IMG/VR virus record: IMGVR_UViG_3300031951_015091
Coordinates: 1 to 64,000 of that record
Strand: one strand, 5' to 3'
From: a virus
DNA: 64,000 nt
Under the pieces are notes generated by a model. The model was not told the DNA's origin, did no database searches, and was given only the letters and a program-made list of their open reading frames with translations. The translations under genes were made by a program, and so were the position numbers. Shown here piece after piece: positions 61,027 through 64,000 of this stretch; the stretch's first letter is position 1, and each line of letters starts with the position of its first letter.

Positions 61027-61316
61027 CAACCTCCAGCAAAGACGTTACCTGATCCCGCAGCCACAGATGTACATCCAGAAATTGCATCTCCAACTCTACC
61101 TGCACCCTTTGAATTAACATAAACTGTTGTTGATCCAACAGCAATTGGAGCTGCATGAGCTGGACATGGAGCTCCAGGCAATAAATGAACCGTGTTCACA
61201 TCGCCTTGTCTAGACCAGGCTATACCGTTAACAAATACATCTCCTGAACCTTGAGCTCTAGTTGGTCCAGAACAATGTGTAACATCTGCATCACCAATTC
61301 TTGTTGCTGCGGGCAC
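61026..61316 (-). CDS. PAAR-motif tail spike tip
   Basis: 96 residues. MPAATRIGDADVTHCSGPTR, VFVNGIAWSRQGD, CPAHAAPIAVGSTTVYVNSK and GAGRVGDAISGCT are PAAR repeats, with His and Cys residues placed to bind the apical metal ion. It sharpens the gp5 needle, equivalent to T4 gp5.4. GTG start, supported by GGAG 7 bp upstream; the start lies 26 bp inside the upstream 71-residue gene. Confidence 0.93.
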   Translation of the reverse strand: MPAATRIGDADVTHCSGPTRAQGSGDVFVNGIAWSRQGDVNTVHLLPGAPCPAHAAPIAVGSTTVYVNSKGAGRVGDAISGCTSVAAGSGNVFAGG

Positions 61317-61506
61317 GCTCTTTCTCCATCAGTTTTTGAAGTTTATTATTCCAACTTTCAATTTCTTCATGTTGTTCTTCAGTATGTGGTGCATCCGGCA
61401 CCTCAGGTAAAAACTTAATCACATTGTCAAATTCTTCAGGTATATCTTCATACCTTGTATATGTTTCTAATTTTCCATTTACTAAAATAACAAATTCGTG
61501 TGGCAT
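61291..61506 (-). CDS. Small protein between gp5 and PAAR
   Basis: 71 residues: a beta start (EFVILVNGKLETYTRYEDIPEE in outline) and a charged helix (HEEIESWNNKLQKLMEKERA). Unnamed but of a type that lies at this place in T4-like marine phages. Overlaps PAAR by 26 bp and gp5 by 1 bp, so expression is tightly coupled; may help assemble the spike. Confidence 0.75.
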   Translation of the reverse strand: MPHEFVILVNGKLETYTRYEDIPEEFDNVIKFLPEVPDAPHTEEQHEEIESWNNKLQKLMEKERARSNKNW

Positions 61507-62399
61507 TATGGGTTTAAATCTATTCTTGGTGCAGTTAATGTCATATTGCCACCAGAGGTTATTTTACAAGTTCCTCCAATGTCTGCTTGAAAATTGCCTC
61601 CAATATCAGCTGTAAAATTACCGCCAACTTCCATTGTTACGTTTCCATCAACATAAACCGTCACATCACCCTTAACATAAACCTTTTCGTTTCCAACAAC
61701 CACAGTAAACTTATCTTTTTCAATTCTCTCTGATCTATCTCCATTAGCTGCCCATTCAACATAAGAACCTGAACGATGATATAGATGTATTCGTTCTGCG
61801 TCTTTTGTATCATCAAATTCTAATGCATGTCCTGATTCAGATTCATAAACATTATTATAAGGATATTTTGCATTGTAGTAGGAAGACGGTTCTACTTTTG
61901 AAGCTTTTTTAGAAGCTTTACTTTGATTAATTGGAGAAGGATAATCAGAATCGTTTCTTGCTAAGCGTGAAGTAGAAGGTTCATCTAATCTTCTAGGATA
62001 TAAAGTTGCTGATTCAGATGGTTTTACTGGAGCAGAAGATAATTGTCCACTATCTCGGTTATCATTAAAAGCTTCTTGTGCATTTCCTGCTTTTAATGGT
62101 ATACTTGGAAAAACTCCAACAATAACAGGAGATTGAGCTGATTCTCCATCAGCAAAAAATCCAAAAACCATATCACTCTCTTTTGGAGCATATGGATTCG
62201 TATTGTTCAACGGAAAAGTTGGTATTGCCCAAGGTAACATATCTGTCGGAAGATTAATTTTATTTTCAGCATGCCATCCAACACATCGAACACGAACTCG
62301 ACCCATCTTTAATGGATCTTGTCTATCTTCAACAATTCCAACAAACCAAGTAAAACCATTCTTACCTGCAAAATTTTTATTATCTTGATTATCTTCCAT
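61506..62399 (-). CDS. gp5: Central spike gp5 without lysozyme domain
   Basis: 297 residues (T4 575). N-terminal OB fold: FTWFVGIVEDRQDPLKMGRV with VRCVGWHAENKINLPTDMLP and MVFGFFADGESAQSPVIVGV. A polar linker (about 110-185) follows, then HALEFDDTKDAERIHLYHRS and the beta-helix end with VYVKGDVTVYVDGNVTMEVG and GGNFQADIGG repeats. The T4 lysozyme domain between these parts is absent. Trimeric membrane-puncturing needle, tipped by PAAR. Confidence 0.93.
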   Translation of the reverse strand: MEDNQDNKNFAGKNGFTWFVGIVEDRQDPLKMGRVRVRCVGWHAENKINLPTDMLPWAIPTFPLNNTNPYAPKESDMVFGFFADGESAQSPVIVGVFPSIPLKAGNAQEAFNDNRDSGQLSSAPVKPSESATLYPRRLDEPSTSRLARNDSDYPSPINQSKASKKASKVEPSSYYNAKYPYNNVYESESGHALEFDDTKDAERIHLYHRSGSYVEWAANGDRSERIEKDKFTVVVGNEKVYVKGDVTVYVDGNVTMEVGGNFTADIGGNFQADIGGTCKITSGGNMTLTAPRIDLNP

Positions 62400-62400
62400 T

Positions 62401-63735
62401 TCAATAATTTTCTATAGCTTTAGTCTGTATTGGATTACTTGCAGGTATAAATTCATTAGCTGAAGATGATGTAGCAACTTCTATAATTGTTTCGTGTTTT
62501 TCGTAACCGATGATGTGTCTAGAAGCAACAATTAAATATTTACCACTTAAACTTGCGTCATTATTGTCATCACCTTTATCTTTTCTTCCAGAATTTGGAA
62601 CAATTAAATTAACATTAAATCCTGAAGTTAACTGAAAATTTCCAGGCATTACAATTTTAATTCTTTTTGTCATTAAATTTTTAATAATTGATTTTCTTTG
62701 TGACAACCAAGCTTCAACATTTTCTTCTTTTGAGATAGAAAAAGGATCTTTCTTTTTAATATATTCACTAAATTGTCTAGCTGCTCCAAAAATATTTACT
62801 GTTTTACTGGCATTGTATGTTTCTGTATTGTTTACACCATCACGATTTTGTATTTGCGAAAAATTTGGACTTTCATTACCGTGTTTCATATTTGAATAGT
62901 GATCGCCATAACTTATATTCTTTGTTGCGATAGTTCTTGTTAATGGATCAAAACCAATAAACTTAGAAGCATTAACTCCCGATCTTGTTTTTTCTATTTC
63001 ATTAGATTGAGAAACAACTTCAATTGATCTAGCTGTATTAATTTCACTACCTGGATTTCCTCCAGGCTGATTTTTTGGTTCGAATTTTATATCTAATATT
63101 TCAGGTAATGTTAATAATTTTGATAAAGATGCAAAATTGTAACCTATGGAATTTTGATAAAAAACAAAATTTGGCGATTGATTAATATCAACAGAGCGTT
63201 TAGCACACCATTCAATTGCTTCTAATGGTCTTAAATTAGGTATTACAATTTTTTTAAGACCAGAAGTTAAATCATAAATGCCTTTTAAATTATTTTTTGG
63301 AACTTTTAAATAATTTAAAAGTATTTTTTCTACAATTTGAGCGTATGTTAATTCATAACTTTGATTAATTCTTTGTTGATCTGAATACATTAATTCATCA
63401 GAACAAAAGTGTAACGTAAACAATTCATTATTCATTCCATCATTTTGCCTATCAGATTGTTTGTATATTCTGAATGCTTTCTTATATTCAGCTATATCTG
63501 ACTCATCACTCTTTTTTATATCAATTAATAATGATTCTGAACCATCAAATAACAATTTTCCAGATAAACCAATAGAATCACGAACTACTATATTGCCATT
63601 AACTACAGGTAAAAATAAAGAATCAAAAATGTTTATTTCTTCATACAATTTAGAAATATCTAAAGGCCCAGCTTTAGTAACAACAACAAGTTCACTAAGT
63701 TTAAACTGTGTGGATTTTTTTAATTCAAAACTCAT
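62401..63735 (-). CDS. gp27: Baseplate hub protein, gp27-like
   Basis: 444 residues (T4 gp27 391). KLYEEINIFDSLFLPVVNGN with IVVRDSIG, then ELTYAQIVEKILLNYLKVP, PNLRPLEAIEWCAKRSVD, and the C-terminal FNVNLIVPNSGRKDKG with LSGKYLIVASRHII and HETIIEVATSSSANEF are the hub (gp27/gpD-like) pattern. It joins the gp5 spike to the tail tube. The gene ends 1 bp before gp5, as expected for partners. Start ATG overlaps the stop of the partial gene upstream (ATGA). Confidence 0.85.
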   Translation of the reverse strand: MSFELKKSTQFKLSELVVVTKAGPLDISKLYEEINIFDSLFLPVVNGNIVVRDSIGLSGKLLFDGSESLLIDIKKSDESDIAEYKKAFRIYKQSDRQNDGMNNELFTLHFCSDELMYSDQQRINQSYELTYAQIVEKILLNYLKVPKNNLKGIYDLTSGLKKIVIPNLRPLEAIEWCAKRSVDINQSPNFVFYQNSIGYNFASLSKLLTLPEILDIKFEPKNQPGGNPGSEINTARSIEVVSQSNEIEKTRSGVNASKFIGFDPLTRTIATKNISYGDHYSNMKHGNESPNFSQIQNRDGVNNTETYNASKTVNIFGAARQFSEYIKKKDPFSISKEENVEAWLSQRKSIIKNLMTKRIKIVMPGNFQLTSGFNVNLIVPNSGRKDKGDDNNDASLSGKYLIVASRHIIGYEKHETIIEVATSSSANEFIPASNPIQTKAIENY

Positions 63736-64000
63736 ATTTTAATAATTCTCTTAAATTCTTTTTCAATATCAGGTATAAATTCTTTTTTTATAAGTTTAAT
63801 TTCTCTTTTCTTTTCATTTTCTTCAACTTCATGCTCATAAAAAGAACGTGTTTCTTTTGAAACTTTTACTGTTACAATTTCATTATTTGCTGTTGTATAG
63901 GTGTTTGTTGTTGCTGCAGTATTTGCATATGTATTAGAATCAATTTGATATTTGTTTATGGTTACTATATTATCACTTGATGTTGTGGTAATAACTTTAA
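63732..64000 (-). CDS. C-terminal fragment of an unknown gene, N-terminus outside window
   Basis: The last 89 residues are readable: a Thr/Asn/Ala-rich part (NKYQIDSNTYANTAATTNTY) then a charged helix (RSFYEHEVEENEKKREIKLI) ending KEFKRIIKI. Stop TGA overlaps the gp27-like start by 3 bp, so it belongs to the hub operon. Composition suggests a tail or hub component; family unknown. Confidence 0.7.
   Translation of the reverse strand, partial: KVITTTSSDNIVTINKYQIDSNTYANTAATTNTYTTANNEIVTVKVSKETRSFYEHEVEENEKKREIKLIKKEFIPDIEKEFKRIIKI

Overview
This 64 kb window is part of a T4-like contractile-tailed phage genome (straight-tailed myovirus). Every gene I can support lies on the minus strand, so biological 5'->3' order runs from position 64000 down to 1. 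The core is the T4 morphogenesis set in nearly T4 order: hub gp27-like, gp5, PAAR, gp25, gp6, a gp7-position wedge protein, gp8, then gp13, gp14, gp15, gp16, gp17, gp18, gp19, gp20, gp67, gp68-like, gp21, gp22, gp23, uvsY and uvsW. AT-rich DNA, compact genes, ANAAF-type fibre shafts and carbohydrate genes resemble the marine and freshwater T4-like phages (cyanophages, pelagiphages). No photosynthesis gene or tRNA is visible and the host cannot be named. No gap between genes exceeds about 105 bp.

Layout, right to left. 64-54 kb: hub and wedge of the baseplate. 54-45.6 kb: very large DUF4815-like tail protein, its partner, small fibre parts and an S74 intramolecular chaperone. 45.6-41.9 kb: three tandem genes that are each a whole RCC1-type beta-propeller. 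41.9-37.5 kb: six tightly overlapping enzyme genes (methyltransferase, 2OG-oxygenase-like, TPR glycosyltransferase, Cys-cluster protein, sulfotransferase, APS-kinase/adenylyltransferase fusion) behind an almost perfect sigma70 promoter. 37.5-28 kb: fibre and repeat-rich virion proteins. 28-24.9 kb: neck proteins gp13-15. 24.9-19.8 kb: a 1729-residue fibre ending in a fourth RCC1 propeller, inserted between gp15 and gp16. 19.7-7.5 kb: terminase (with a Dps-like gene between its two subunits), sheath, tube, portal, prohead core, protease, scaffold and capsid. 7.5-5.1 kb: recombination genes uvsY and uvsW plus a small Sm-like protein, behind a second sigma70 promoter. 5.1-0 kb: a sugar cassette (B12-radical SAM, split TPP enzyme, GHMP heptose-kinase-like, ColD-like PLP dehydratase, SDR epimerase).

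Regulation. Virion genes carry repeated T4-late-promoter-like octamers (consensus NTAAATAG / TATAAATA) in their short leaders. The two strong sigma70 promoters precede non-virion genes, suggesting that recombination/sugar genes and the sulfation/glycosylation cassette are expressed by host RNA polymerase early, independently of the late genes around them. At 37480-37512 a late promoter sits in the loop of a hairpin that hides a ribosome binding site, as known for several T4 late genes.

The most unusual content is (i) the set of four RCC1 propellers, probably exchangeable receptor-binding heads, (ii) the moron-like sulfate-activation/transfer and glycosylation cassette next to them, and (iii) the left-hand cassette whose enzymes together suggest a branched or deoxygenated heptose-type sugar. 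These pathway proposals are inference from family membership and context.
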